DNA of 64,000 bases from Syngnathus acus (lineage: Eukaryota; Chordata; Actinopteri; Syngnathiformes; Syngnathidae), in contig NC_051105.1 in assembly GCF_901709675.1 (NCBI RefSeq), forward strand, positions 12,944,604 through 13,008,603, read 5' to 3'. The position numbers and the translations under genes are program-made. Positions 19,929 to 31,845 of this stretch are shown here, one piece after another (within the stretch, counting starts at the first letter, position 1; each line of letters begins with the position of its first letter). The notes beneath the pieces were generated by a model. That model did not search any database. It was given only the letters and a program-made list of their open reading frames with translations, and was not told the DNA's origin.

Positions 19929-20723
19929 TCCCAATGGTTGTCACACACGCGTCTGGGTGTGGTGAAATTTGTCCTCTGCATTTGACCCATCCCCATGTGA
20001 TTTTGATCCATCCCCTCGGGGAGAGGGGAGCAGTGAGCAGCAGCGGCGCCGCGCTCGGGAATCATTTGGTGATCTAACCCCCCAATTCCAACCCTTAATG
20101 CTGAGTGCCAAGCAGGGAGGCAATGGGTCCCATTTTTATAGTCTTTGGTATGACCCGGCCGGGTTACTTAAGTCCGTAAACGTAAAATTATTTCAGAAAA
20201 AAGATCATCTTTGGGAACAACCGGATGTTATTCTGCCGGTCAGTATCACTGCGCATGCAGTAGCAAACTCGATAGCGAAGAAATATGTGAGACTCTCAAC
20301 GGGATCACCAATATTTGAGTGATGTTCCAGTTATTTATCACAATTATTTATTATTATAATAATAATATATATAATATATATAATAATTATTTATTTATTA
20401 TTCACAATTGTCATGGTGATCTTTCTGGTGATTTCTTAACTAGGCTGGATGTATTTTTTTTGTTGGCGTTGATTTCTCCGACTGCCCAGAAAGGCACCAC
20501 CGCGATCAGTTAGGTTAAAATGAAAAGAGAGGAAAGTGACGTTGTAAAGAACCATCCGTGACAAGATTTTCTTCAAAAATTGTTGTACCATGATTTTCTT
20601 CACAAAAAAAAAAATAATAAAAATAAATAAATTTAAAAAAATTGTACCCATGTATAATGCGCACCCCAGATTTTAGGACAATAAATTAGTTAAATTTTGC
20701 GCATTATACATGGGAAAAAACGG
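19778..20723 (-). mobile_element. TIR element family D, copy 2
   Basis: 946 bp between duplicated TA, in the opposite orientation to copy 1. The same conserved cassette lies at about 19925-20150. The homopolymer next to it is a run of about 37 T, longer than in the other copies. The A+T hairpin lies at 20330-20410. Near identity of the cassette with copies 1 and 3 supports one family. No transposase. Confidence 0.88.
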
Positions 20724-21637
20724 TAATTTTTCACATTATGTCCCTCACTACAATCACTGTTTTCAATTTATGTACAGAATGTCCATCAATGTAAACAATG
20801 AATCCAAGATAATGCACATGCAACAATGAAGGTCTCATATAAAGCCTAATATTGTTGGAAAGGGGTTATGGTATTGAAGAAACAATGGAGAAGTTTTGAA
20901 AATACTAAGGTAGAATATTTAATGCATTTATTTCTGAATAGTAGAAGATTAAATGCATTTTGCTCAACAGAAAAGGGTGTCATTTGTGCAAAGTGGAAGA
21001 AGGAGACATAAAATGAGTGAGCTCTTAGGGCAGTTCAAAGACATTTGTAATAGATTGAGAGATAGCCAGGCAATATCATAAAAGTAATAAAATCACATAT
21101 AGAATTCATTGCTCAAGTATACAGCCAGCAAAGAACAAAAAACAACACCCACAAAAAAACAAAAAACAATTTCATGATTGCATTGCTTTTTTAGAGTATG
21201 ACTTTTGGTTTTGATATGGAGCAAATGTTATTTATAGATCATTTCCATTTGATTTCATTGCTTTGGATGCTTTTTCATCAATCTAAATGCCACGATTACA
21301 ATAGTTCTAAATAAAATAATGGAAGACGATAATTTGAAGAAAATATGTTTATAAGCAAGAGAAACTTGACTTGGTGACGTTCAAGAATAACTTTTGCAAT
21401 CTAGGTCATATGATGCCATACTACTGATGTTTAGAAGTTCAAAGAATAGGAAAAAAGTCCCCAGCTACTATCAGTCATTGGACTGGAACTAACAGCCCAA
21501 AGGGTGAGCTATTTCTGGATGTTCTAACAGGGAAAGTTGCCATCTTGATCTGCATATGTTTGGGAGAGGGGTGGAACATTAAGAAGGCCCGAAGAAACAT
21601 CTCATCTGCTGGACTGAGGCTTGTTTAAATGGTAAAT
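20724..21637. other. Unassigned non-coding stretch
   Basis: A+T-rich with no coding similarity or shared repeat recognised. Confidence 0.45.
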
Positions 21638-21638
21638 A

Positions 21639-22484
21639 CCGTATTGGCCCGAATATAAGATGACCCTGATTAAAGGACGACCCCTACTTTTTCAAGACTC
21701 AAGCTTGAAAAAAGACTTTTTGAACACCAAATTTAATTTTAATACAGAAAATAATTACAGTACATCTGAAACAAATGATTATAACAATATATTCGAGAGG
21801 AAAAGCATGTTAATTTGCCTCATTCAAATCATGCAAAAACTGTCTATCACATCTGAACATTTGAACATGTAATCACACCCAGTTTCACCGTTTGTTCTTT
21901 TATTTGCACACACTCCGACAACCATTCCATCTTAAAAGAACCGCGGCATCCCTTATTTACTTTGGCTTGGCGAGTGGATGTGTCGCTGCTCGTTCGTTTC
22001 GCCATGATAAGGGGTTAGCTAACTTAGCATTTGCATCTGTTGACTCCGCCGCAGTGTTGTTAGCTAGCTAACCTGCACGGCACGGATGGGCAGGACACAT
22101 TTTCAGGCACTGTCAACGCTATGATTGGCTTTGCAGCGTAAGTGAACCATAGCATATCATTGGCTGGACACCTGTCAATCACTGGTTTACACTATAAAAA
22201 GGCACAGAAAGAAAATCATTGGTCCACTTTGTTAGATTAGATTATGTCTAACATTAGATATTAACCAATCAGTGTATGCTGAATTTTATTTTGTGTGCAG
22301 CATGGAGTTTCTTGTGCGCAGAGACTTCACGAGCAGTGCGCAATTGCGCAGCTGCGCAGCTTAGAGGGAACACTGGGTGTGTGTAGTGTACATGGATGAG
22401 TCTTTGGGTGTGTGAATGTGATTCTTGTGTGTGTGATTATTGTATGAAGCGTGTGAAGGGTGTGTGGGGTGTGTGTGTGTGTGA

Positions 22485-22517
<33 letters not shown>

Positions 22518-23019
22518 GTGTGCGTGTGTGTGTGTGGTTCTGTAACAGACAGAAATACAGCACGTAAGTCAACGCTCAACTTCTGACAGTTCCGCTATAC
22601 TAAATAACAATAAATGAAATACTCTCGGCAACACACCAAACATAAGTCATCGAGACAACAAAATACATTTGCTTACGACCGTTAGTCGCCGTGCCGCTGC
22701 GTAATGGCTACTCGTACGATGCGAGGCAAACTTACAGGGGGGCGCTGAAGATATCAATCAAACGGCGCACACAGAAACAAACCGCGATCAGACAAACGGC
22801 ACAACAGTAGACATTAGTATCAATGAAATGTATATACTCACTTTGTGTCAAAGAAGCACACAATCACAGCAACATACTCAGTCGATACCACCAACCTTTA
22901 ACTTACCACTGCGCACAAGTGAATGGGTATAATGTCTAGACCCCGAATGTAAGACGACCCCCACTTTTTCAGTCTTATTTCAATGCAAAAAACATCATTT
23001 TATATTCGGGCCAATACGG
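21639..23019 (+). mobile_element. TIR element family A, copy 2
   Basis: 1,381 bp flanked by TA. The ends CCGTATTGGCCCGAATATA and TATATTCGGGCCAATACGG are exact complements over 19 bp. The left ~240 bp and right ~650 bp match copy 3, including a GT-rich minisatellite at 22374-22540. Positions about 21880-22372 are different: they carry a segment ending CAGCTTAGAGGGAACACT, a common hAT-type vertebrate terminus, in place of the copy 3 interior. Confidence 0.85.
22374..22540. repeat. GT-rich minisatellite inside family A
   Basis: (GT)n with interspersed GTGTGATT and GAAGCGTGTGAAGG motifs. Reading frames rich in Thr-His on the minus strand are products of this repeat. Confidence 0.85.
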
Positions 23020-23513
23020 TAATCATAATTTTAAAAATGGTTACTAAAATAAAAAAAACTTAGTTGACTAAAAGGGACCCTTGTTACGTTCACCCTGGTT
23101 CCGTCCAAGTCTTAAGATGTATCTGAGTATACTGTGATGTTTGTTTATTGATCGCTTCATAATTTATTTTTCTATGTGTGTTTTGATTTTCATATTTAAA
23201 AATTAATTAAAAATTGATCATCAGACGTTGTCAAGTTCTGTTTCTTAGCAAACTTTCCAACGATACTAATCTTCTAATAATTGAATGGTGCACACGTCCT
23301 GAATCCGCCGGTGATTTTGCAAATATCCTTAACTTGTGCGCAGAATGCTTTTACTTCAGATGGTTAAATAAAGGTATAAAAAGGATTAAGTTGATGAGAA
23401 CAGGACTGTTATTATAGAAATGATGCCTGTGCCTCTGGCAACATTAAAGCTTATAGAACATCATAAAAATCAAAACATCATAAAAACCAAATATTAAAAA
23501 ATGCATTTCAGAG
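23020..23513. other. Unassigned non-coding stretch
   Basis: A+T-rich. The 67-codon frame at 23214 has no recognisable motif. Confidence 0.4.
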
Positions 23514-23790
23514 GAGCAGCTCAGGTGGTACAAAGTTTGGAGACAAAATCAGAGAGACGAGATTGAGTTGGTTTGGATATGTGCTGAGGAGGGACCCAGG
23601 TGATATAGGGAGAAGGGTGCTGAAGATGGAGCCAACAGGTAAGAGGAGAAGAGGGAGGCCAAAGAGGAAGTTTAAGGATGTGTTGCGGGAGAACACGCAG
23701 GTGGTTGGTGAGACAAAGGAAGGTACAGAGGACAGAGTGAGTTCTACTGTGGCGACCCCTAATGGGAGCGGCCGAAGGAAGAAGCTTAAA
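23514..23790 (+). mobile_element. LINE ORF C-terminal fragment (RTE-like, clade unresolved)
   Basis: Open frame with RLSWFGYVLRRDPGDIGRR, KRRRGRPKRKFKDVLRE and STVATPNGSGRRKK, the conserved C-terminal end found behind the reverse transcriptase of several fish LINEs. The 3' boundary is the GGGAGCGGCCGAAGGAAGAA sequence near 23783. The rest of the LINE is absent, so this is a 5'-truncated copy. Confidence 0.7.
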
Positions 23791-24053
23791 AATGTATTTT
23801 CTGTATTGATAGAATACACATTGGCTTGGACAAGAAAGTAAGCTTCAGCAAAATCAGTTGAAAATTGAGCATATTATAACTTATTTTCAACATATTTGCA
23901 TTGTCTTTGAAGGAAGGGTTAGGGCACCATGTGTTGCTGAGCTGGGCTGCGACTGTGTGTCATATCACAGTAGTTGACAGGTGTGTGCTTTTGTAACAAG
24001 TCAAAAGCTTGCCGATCATTGACATGATAGACCGTGGCTTACAAAAGCATCTA

Positions 24054-25213
24054 CAGTGCCTTGCGAAAGTATTCGGCCCCCTTGAACCTTTCAACATTTC
24101 GCGACATTTCAGGCTTCAAACATAAAGATAAAATTAAAATTTTTTGTCAGGAATCAACAACAAGTGGGACACAATCGTGAAGTGGAACGAAATTTATTGG
24201 ATAATTTAAACTTTTTTAACAAATAAAAAACTGAAAAGTGGGGCGTGCAATATTATTCGGCCCCTTTACTTTCAGTGCAGCAAACTCACTCCAGAAGTTC
24301 AGTGAGGATCTTTGAATGATCCAATGTTGTCCTAAATGACTGATGATGATAAATAGAATGCTCCTGTGTGTAATCAAGTCTCCGTATAAATGCACCTGCT
24401 CTTTGATAGTCTCAGGGTTCTGTTTAAAGCGCAGAGAGAACCATGAAGACAAAGGAACACACCAGGCAGGTCCGAGATACTGTTGTGGAGAAGTTTAAAG
24501 CCGGATTTGGCTACAAAAAGATTTCCTAAGCTTTAAACATCTCAAGGAGCACTGTGCAAGCAATTATATTGAAATGGAAGGAGTATCAGACCACTGCAAA
24601 CCTACCAAGACCCGGCCGTCCCTCCAAACTTTCATCTCAAACAAGGAGAAGACTGATCAGAGATGCAGCCAAGAGGCCCATGATCACTCTGGATGAACTG
24701 CAGATAACTACAGCTGAGGTGGGAGAGTCTGTCCATAGGACAACAATCAGTCGTGCACTGCACAAATCTGGCCTTTATGGAAGAGTGGCAAGAAGAAAGC
24801 CATTTCTCAAAGATATCCATAAAAGGTCTCGTTTAAAGTTTGCCACAAGCCACCTGGGAGACACACCAAACATGTGGAAGAAGGTGCTCTGGTCAGGTGA
24901 AACCAAAATCGAACTTTTTGGCCACAATGCAAAACGATATGTTTGGCATAAAAGCAACACAGCTCATCACAATGAACAAACCATCCCCACTGTCAAACAT
25001 GGTGGTGGCAGCATCATGGTTTGGGCCTGCTTTTCTTCAGCAGGGACAGGGAAGATGGCTAAAATTGATGGGAAGATGGATGGAGCCAAATACAGGACCA
25101 TTCTGGAAGAAAACCTGTTGGAGTCTGCAAAAGACCTGAGACTGGGACGGAGATTTATCTTCCAACAGGACAATGATCCAAAACATAAAGCCAAATCCCT
25201 TGCCAAATCCCTT
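24054..25213 (+). mobile_element. Tc1-like transposon with inactivated transposase, 3' end missing
   Basis: Starts after TA with the terminus CAGTGCCTTGCGAAAGTATT. The transposase starts at ATG 24443 (KEHTRQVRDTVVEKFKAGFG). A TAA at 24527 interrupts it, then it runs open to about 25213. The middle shows the second DNA-binding motif (RPGRPSKLS, VHRTTISRALHKSG). In the catalytic part, WSGETK has Gly (codon 24896) where the first catalytic Asp belongs. The second Asp in QQDNDPKH (25169) is kept. The C-terminus with the third acid is lost, because the sequence changes to another element at about 25214. Dead on three counts. Confidence 0.9.
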
Positions 25214-25376
25214 GCTACATCGCGGTTCGTTTATCGCGGTTTCACGTTGTTTTTTTTGTTTTTTTTTAATTTTGAAAATTTGTGAAGAATTTCACATATA
25301 AGTCGCTCCTCAGTATAAGTCGTCCCCCCACCCAAACTATGAAAAAAACCACGACTTATAGTCCGAAAAAAATCGG
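25214..25376. mobile_element. Mosaic of family G and family E fragments
   Basis: 25214-25250 resembles the family G interior (ACATCGCGG, TCGTTTATCGCGG). 25294-25376 is a short family E relic with internal ATATAAGTCGCTCC and the right end ACTTATAGTCCGAAAAAAAT before CGGTA. Neither element has both ends. Confidence 0.6.
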
Positions 25377-25514
25377 TAAGTTTTTTTTATGTACATTACA
25401 TGGCTGCCAACCAGTGCTCAAACTGAGACACCAAGGTGAATTAAACGGTCTCAAACTCTTCTTGCCAAAATTAAAAATGGTAGGTGAATATTACTTGAAG
25501 CACAGTTGTATTTA

Positions 25515-28500
25515 TCCATCCATCCATCCATCTTCTTCCGCTTATCCGGGGTCGGGTCGTGGGGGCAGCAGCTTCAGGAGGGACTCCCAGACTTCCCTCT
25601 CCCCAGCCACTTCATCTAGCTCATCCCGGGGGATCCCAAGGCGTTCCCAGGCCAGCCGAGAGACATAGTCTCTCCAGCGCGTCCTGGGTCGTCCCCGGGG
25701 TCTCCTACCGGTGGGACATGCCCGGAACACCTCCCCAGGGAGGCGTCCAGGAGGCATCCTGATGAGATGCCCGAGCCACCTCATCTGGCTCCTCTCAACG
25801 TGGAGGAGCAGCGACTCTACTCCGAGTCTCTCCCGGATGACCGAACTTCTCCCCCTATCTCTAAGGGAGAGCCCGGACATCCTGCGGAGAAAACTCATTT
25901 CGGCCGCTTGTATCCGGGATCTCGTTCTTTCGGTCACGACCCATAGCTCGTGACCATAGGTGAGGGTAGGAGCGTAAATCGACCGGTAAATTGAGAGCTT
26001 TGCCTTTTGGCTCAGCTCTCTCTTTACCACGACGGACCGGTACAGAGTCCGCATTACTGCCGACGCTGCACCGATCCGCCTGTCGATCTCGCGCTCCATC
26101 CTCCCCTCACTCGTGAACAAGACCCCAAGATACTTAAACTCCTCCACTTGGGGCAGGATCTCATCCCCGATCCGGAGAGGGCATTCCACCCTTTTCCGAT
26201 CGAGGACCATGGACTCGGATTTGGAGGTGCTGACCCTCATCCCGACCGCTTCACACTCGGCTGCGAACTGCTCCAGTGAGAGCTGGAGATCACGGCCTGA
26301 AGAAGCCAACAGCACCACGTCGTCTGCAAAAAGCAGAGACGCGATGCTGAGGTCCCCAAACCAGACACCCTCAACGCCTCGGCTGCGCCTAGAAATTCTG
26401 TCCATAAAAATTAATAACAGAATCGGTGACAAAGGGCAGCCTTGGCGGAGTCCAACCCTCACTGGGAACGAATCCGACTTACTGCCGGAAATGCGGACCA
26501 AACTCTGGCATCGGTGATACAGGGACCGAACTGCCCTTATCAGTTGGCTCGGTGCCCCGTACTCCCGAAGCACCCCCCACAGAACCTCCCGAGGGACACG
26601 GTCGAACGCCTTCTCCAAGTCCACAAAACACATGTGGACTGGTTGGGCGAACTCCCATGCACCCTCGAGGATCCTGCTGAGGGTGAAGAGCTGGTCCACT
26701 GTTCCACGGCCAGGACGAAAGCCACACTGTTCCTCCTGAATCCGAGGTTCGACCTCCCGACGGACCCTCCTCTCCAGCACCCCTGAATAGACCTTACCAG
26801 GGAGGCTGAGGAGTGTAATTCCCTTGTAATTGGAACACACCCTCCGGTCCCCCTTCTTAAAGGGGGAACCACCACCCCAGTCTGCCAATCCAGAGGCACT
26901 GTCCCCGATGTCCACGCGATGCTGTAGAGACGTGTCAGCCATGACAGCCCCACAACATCCAGAGCCCTTAAGAAATCCGGGCGAATCTCATCCACCCCCG
27001 GGGCCCTGCCACCGAGGAGTTTTTTAACTACCTCAGTGACTTCGACCCCAGAGATTGGAGAGTCCGCCTCATAGTCCCCAGGCCCTGCTTCCACAATGGA
27101 AGGCATGTCGGTGGAATTGAGGAGGTCTTCGAAGTATTCTCCCCACCGACACACGACGTCCCGAGTCGAGGTCAGCAGCACGCCATCTCCACTTAAAACA
27201 GTGTTGACGTTGCACTGCTTCCCCCTCCTGAGACACCGGATGGTGGACCAGAATTTCCTCGAAGCCGTCCGGAAGTCATTCTCCATGGCCTCGCCAAACT
27301 CCTCCCACGTCCGGGTTTTTGCCTCAGCAACCGCCAAAGCCGCGTTCCGCTTGGCCATCCGGTACCTGTCAGCTGCCTCCGGAGTCCCGCAGGCCAAAAC
27401 GGCCCGATAGGACTCCTTCAGCTTGACGGCATCCCTTACCGCCGGTGTCCACCAGCGGGTTCGGGGATTGCCGCCACGACAGGCACCAATGACCTTACGG
27501 CCACAGCTCCGGTCGGCCGCCTCAACAATGGAGGCGCGGAACAAGGTCCACTCGGACTCAATGTCCCCCGCCTCCCCCGGGACGTGGGAAAAGCTCTGCC
27601 GGAGGTGGGAGTTGAAGCTCTTCCTGACAGGGGATTCCGCCAGACGTTCCCAGCAGACCCTCACAGAGCGTTTGGGTCTGCCAGGTCGGACCGGCATCTT
27701 CCCCCACCATCGGAGCCAACCCACCACCAGGTGGTGATCAGTTGACCGCTCCGCCCCTCTCTTCGCCCGAGTGTCCAAAACATGCGGCCGCAAATCCGAT
27801 GACACGACTACAAAGTCGATCATCGAACTGCGGCCTAGGATGTCCTGGTGCCAAGTGCACACATGGACACCCTTATGTTTGAACATGGTGTTCATTATAG
27901 AAAATCCGTGTCGAGCACAGAAATCCAATAATAGAACACCGCTCGGGTTCAGATCGGGGGGGCCGTTCCTCCCAATCACGCCCTTCCAGGTCTCACTGTC
28001 ATTGCCCACGTGAGCATTGAAGTCACCCAGTAGAACGATGGAGTCCCCAGAAGGAGCGCTCTCCAGCACTTCCTCCAGGGACTCCAAGAAGGGTGGGTAC
28101 TCTGAGCTGCCGTTTGGTGCATGGACACAAACAACAGTCAGGACCCGTCCCCCCACCCGAAGGCGGAGGGAGGCTACCCTCTCGTTCACCGGGGTGAACC
28201 CCAATGTGCAGGCGCCCAGCCGGGGGGCAATAAGTATACCCACACCTGCTCGACGCCTCTCACCGTGGGCAACTCCAGAGTGGAAGAGAGTCCAGCCCCT
28301 CTCGAGAGGGCTTGAACCGGAACCCAAACTGTGCGTGGAGGCAAGTCCGACTATATCTAGTCGGAACTTTTCTGCCTCGCACACCAGCTCGGGCTCCTTT
28401 CCAGCCAGAGAGGTGACATTCCATGTCCCAAGAGCCAGCTTCTGCAGCGGGGGATCAGACCGCCAAGGTCCCTGCCTTTGGCCGCCGCCCAGCTTGCACT

Positions 28501-28546
28501 GCACCCGACCCCTTTGGCCCCTCCCACAGGTGGTGAGCCCATGGGA
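25515..28546 (-). mobile_element. Rex3 non-LTR retrotransposon, essentially full length
   Basis: 3,032 bp flanked by a 13-bp direct repeat ACAGTTGTATTTA (25502-25514 and 28547-28559), with a (GGAT)n 3' tail at the low-coordinate end. On the minus strand the endonuclease starts near 28440 ([10 protein letters not shown]) with [10 protein letters not shown] and the STDHHLV motif. The reverse transcriptase follows with [54 protein letters not shown] and the catalytic FADD in SLLFADDVVLLAS. The C-terminus ends RGRPRTRWRDYVSRLAWERL. A single frame change at about 26855-26875, in a CCCCCTTT / GGGGG tract, splits it into frames of 28639-26540 and 26942-25542. Sites resembling the standard Rex3 PCR primers, as I remember them, lie near 26424 and 26866. 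Rex3 belongs to the RTE group. The frameshift makes this copy non-functional as read. Confidence 0.93.
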
Positions 28547-28744
28547 ACAGTTGTATTTAATTAAATTAATTCCACTCCACAGTATTAATTGAAAAAACTT
28601 GTGAAAGTACATATTTTGATTGAGACTTTGTCTTTGCACCAGAAAATGTAATTTTATGTGTTCATTTTATTATTTTTATTTATTTATCATTTTATTTATT
28701 TAATATTAATATTTATTTACTATATACATTTATTATTTTATATG

Positions 28745-30490
28745 TGCAATCTTGATGCCTCGGTGAGTCGCTCTCTGCTACTTTGTCTTATTTTGTGTGT
28801 TTTCTGTGTCTTCTGCTGTCCATCCCAGATCACTTTTACAAGAGAAGAACTGTTACACATCGGACAGTCTTCTCCTGGTATTTTCTCTCCAGTTTTCTCT
28901 GATCCAGAATGTTTGACGGAGATTTTAGCCGGAGCGGCGGTGCTATACAAGCTAGCATGCCAAAGCTTAGGCAGAGAGGGTTCCGTTCTCCCCTACCATC
29001 AATTCATCTGGCGAATGTCTGCTCCCTGGCGAACAAAATGGACGAACTGCTGTTTCTCACTTCAAGGAACACGGACTTCAGCAGATCTGCCAGGCTGTGC
29101 TTTGTTGAAACGTGGCTTGACGGACGCACCCCCCACCACGCCGTGGAGCTAGCTGGGTTTCGGCTAATGTGGGCAGACCGCAGCGCGGAGCTCACCGGAA
29201 AATCAAATGGGGGTGGTCTATATTTCTATATTAATGAACGTTGGTGTACTGATGTCACGGTGTTGTCTTGCAGCCCTCTCCTAGAAACACTTTTCATAAA
29301 CTGCCGCGAGGAGGAGGTGTGTCAGATGTTCCGGAGACAAAAGGTCAGGAAGGCACCGGGCCCAGACGGGGTGTCCCCTTCCTGCTTGAAAGTCTGTGCT
29401 GAACAACTGGCACCCACCTTTGCATGGATCTTCAACCGTTCCCTGGAGCTGTGTAAGGTGCCCTCGTGCTTCAAGATCTCCACCATCGTACCGGTAGCCA
29501 AGAAGCCCACCATCACAGGTTTGAATGACTATAGACCTGTCGCCCTGACATCTGTGGTCATGAAATCTTGCGAGAGGTTAGTGTTGAACCACCTGAAGGA
29601 CGTCACGGGCCCCCTGCTTGACCCCCTGCAGTTTGCCTACCGGGCAAACAGGTCGGTGGAAGATGCGGTCAACATGGGACTGCACTACATCCTGCACCAC
29701 CTGGACACTCCAGGAACGTACGCCAGGATCCTGTTTGTGGACTTCAGCTCGGCATTCAACACCATCGCTCCTGACATGCTCCAACAGAAGCTCATCCAGC
29801 TCGCGGTGCCCGCCTCCACCTGTCAGTGGATCACCAGCTACCTGACCAACAGGAGACAGCATGTGAGGCTGGGGACCATCACATCTGACACCCGGATCAC
29901 CAATACTGGCGCCCCCCAGGGGTGCGTCCTCTCCCCACTGCTCTTCTCTCACTACACTAACGATTGCTCCTCAGGCGACTCTTCTGTGAAGCTCCTGAAG
30001 TATGCAGACGACACCACTCTCATCGGACTGATCCGGGACAGTGACGAGACTGCGTACAGACAGGAAGTGGAGGGGCTGGTCCACTGGTGCAGCCAAAACC
30101 ACCTGGAGCTGAACCCGCTCAAGACCGTACAGATGACAGTGGACTTCAGGCGAGACCCTTCACCACTTTCACCCCTCACTATCCACGGTAATACTATTCT
30201 CTCCACAGACTCAAGTTCCTGGGATCCACAATCTCTCGGGACCTGAAATGGACCAGCCACATAGACTCTGTCCGGAAGAAGGCCCAGCAGAGGCTGTACT
30301 TTCTGAGACAGCTCAGGACGTTCAACCTGCCACAGAAGCTGCTGAAGACCTTCTATACTGCCATCATCCAGTCTATCCTCTGCACCTCCATCACTGTCTG
30401 GTTTGGATCGGCCTCCAAACAAGACAAGCACAGACTGCAACGGACAATCAGGACTGCAGAAAAGATAATTGGGGCAACACGCCGTTCCCC
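28745..30490 (+). mobile_element. Rex1-like LINE with internal endonuclease deletion
   Basis: An upstream frame (28658) encodes FTREELLHIGQ and shifts into 28909-30246, a 445-codon frame. The endonuclease start is present (IHLANVCSLANKMDELLFL, CFVETWLDG) but after LLETLFINCR (about 29310) it jumps directly to VRKAPGPDGVSPSCLKVC, so most of the endonuclease, including the GDFN region, is deleted in frame. The reverse transcriptase is otherwise complete: LNDYRPVALTSVVMK, FAYRANRSVEDAV, FVDFSSAFNTI, GAPQGCVLSPLLF and the catalytic YADD at 30001-30012. A frame change near 30205 leads into LKFLGSTISRDLKW and the RLQRTIRTAEKIIG motif, and the element breaks off near 30490. Rex1/CR1-type by its motifs. 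Confidence 0.85.
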
Positions 30491-30755
30491 ATATCACACC
30501 GCCCAGGCTTACATCCCACCACCCCAACACCCCCACACAACTACATAATTGAACCCACTACCTGGAGAGGCCTTCGGCGTCGATACAACACGGGGAGTAC
30601 CAGTTACCGGCAAAAAGCTAGCGCTCAATTGGTGTAGAGCACGGCGTACCTCCTGACGACGGGAGAGAGTCTCGGATCTCAATAGACAGCTACCACCCAC
30701 CTTAAGTAGGGTTCAGTCAGTAAGTTGCTGTCCCGTCACGGTTTGCTTTCTTCAT
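30491..30755. other. Junction sequence between two LINEs
   Basis: Does not match the Rex1-like 3' end. From about 30550 it may be the 5' UTR of the next LINE. No coding frame recognised. Confidence 0.4.
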
Positions 30756-31448
30756 TGGGTGCATGGAGATCAGGAATTGTCCAAACGGCAGACCGCAACT
30801 ATCGCACCAGGCATCAAAAGAACACAACATAAAAGACCAAGCCTTAAACTGGGAAATTGGAACGTCTTAACAATGCTGACCGGCTTTTGTGAAAACATAC
30901 ATGACATCAGCACCAGAAAAATGGCTGTCATTAACAACGAGCTCAAGAGACTGAACGTGGATATTCATAGCTTCCCTTCACAAAACATGGCTAGCCGCCT
31001 CCGGCACGCTGAAGGAGAAAGATTATACTTACCACTGGCAGGGAAAGAGCTCTGACGAACACAGAGTTCATGGAGTAGGCTTCACAGTGAAGAACAGCCT
31101 GCTGAGCACGGTAGAACTAGGCAGCGGCTCAGAGCGACTTCTGACTCTCCGCCTCGATACCGCCGATGACCCTTCACCCTCGTCAACGCTGACCTCCACT
31201 CCAGATGCAAAGGACTAGTTTGACGAGAATTTCGCATCCACTATCAGGAACATCTCCAGCCCTGAGGAACTTGTTCTCCTAGGCAACTTAAACGCCAGAG
31301 TGGGTGCAGACCACAACTCGTGGCCTTCATGCCTCGGCCAGTTTGTGGGCAAAATGAAAGTGAATGGACAGCGTTTGCTGGAGATGTGCACTTACATCAT
31401 GCATCACAAACTCCTGCTTCAAAACCAAGCTGTAGGACCCAAAAATAC
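30756..31448 (+). mobile_element. Third LINE, left segment: endonuclease relic
   Basis: In broken frames this reads as an APE-type endonuclease. A LGNWNVLTML start (about 30850) is followed by GTLKEKDYTYHWQGKSSDEHRVHGVGF in pieces, ending with LVLLGNLNARVGADHNSWPS (about 31268), where Asn replaces Asp of the usual GDFNARVG. Stops and frameshifts are frequent. The frame continues after an insertion at about 32240. The clade is uncertain; the protein type is widespread in animal LINEs. Confidence 0.75.
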
Positions 31449-31493
31449 TTTATTTTTTTGCTTTTCATTATTGAGTCAAATCTTCGGATATTG

Positions 31494-31845
31494 GTTTGTC
31501 CGTTTGTTAGCATGTCCGCCTCACAGTTAGGAGGGTGCCAGTTTGATTCAACCTCCAACCCTCCCTGTGTGGAATTTGCATGTTCTCCCCGTCTCCGCAT
31601 GGGTTTTCTCCGGGCAATCAGGTTTCCTCCCACATCCCAAAAACATGCTTGGTAGGCCAATTGAGCACTCCAAATTGCCCCTAGCTGTGAGTGCGAGTGC
31701 GGATGGTTGTTCTTCTCTGTGTGCCCTGCGATCGGCTGACAACTGGTTCAGGGTGTCCCCCTCCTACTGCCCGATGACTGCTGGGATAGGCTCCAGCACA
31801 TCCGCGACCCCCGTGGGGACAAGCAGTGTAGAAAATGGATGAATG
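31494..31845 (+). mobile_element. V-SINE/Mermaid-like SINE inserted in the third LINE
   Basis: Near-complete body: TTAGCATGTCCGCCTCACAG, CAGTTTGATTC (decayed B box), TGTTCTCCCCGTCTCCGC, GGTAGGCCAATTGAGCACTC, CTGGGATAGGCTCCAGCAC, then GAAAATGGATGAATGG. It interrupts the LINE endonuclease, so it is younger than that LINE. Confidence 0.85.

Noticed and set aside
25559-28592. Many plus-strand open frames, some over 100 codons, across 25.5-28.6 kb
   Set aside because: They are antisense to Rex3, whose endonuclease and reverse-transcriptase motifs lie on the minus strand.
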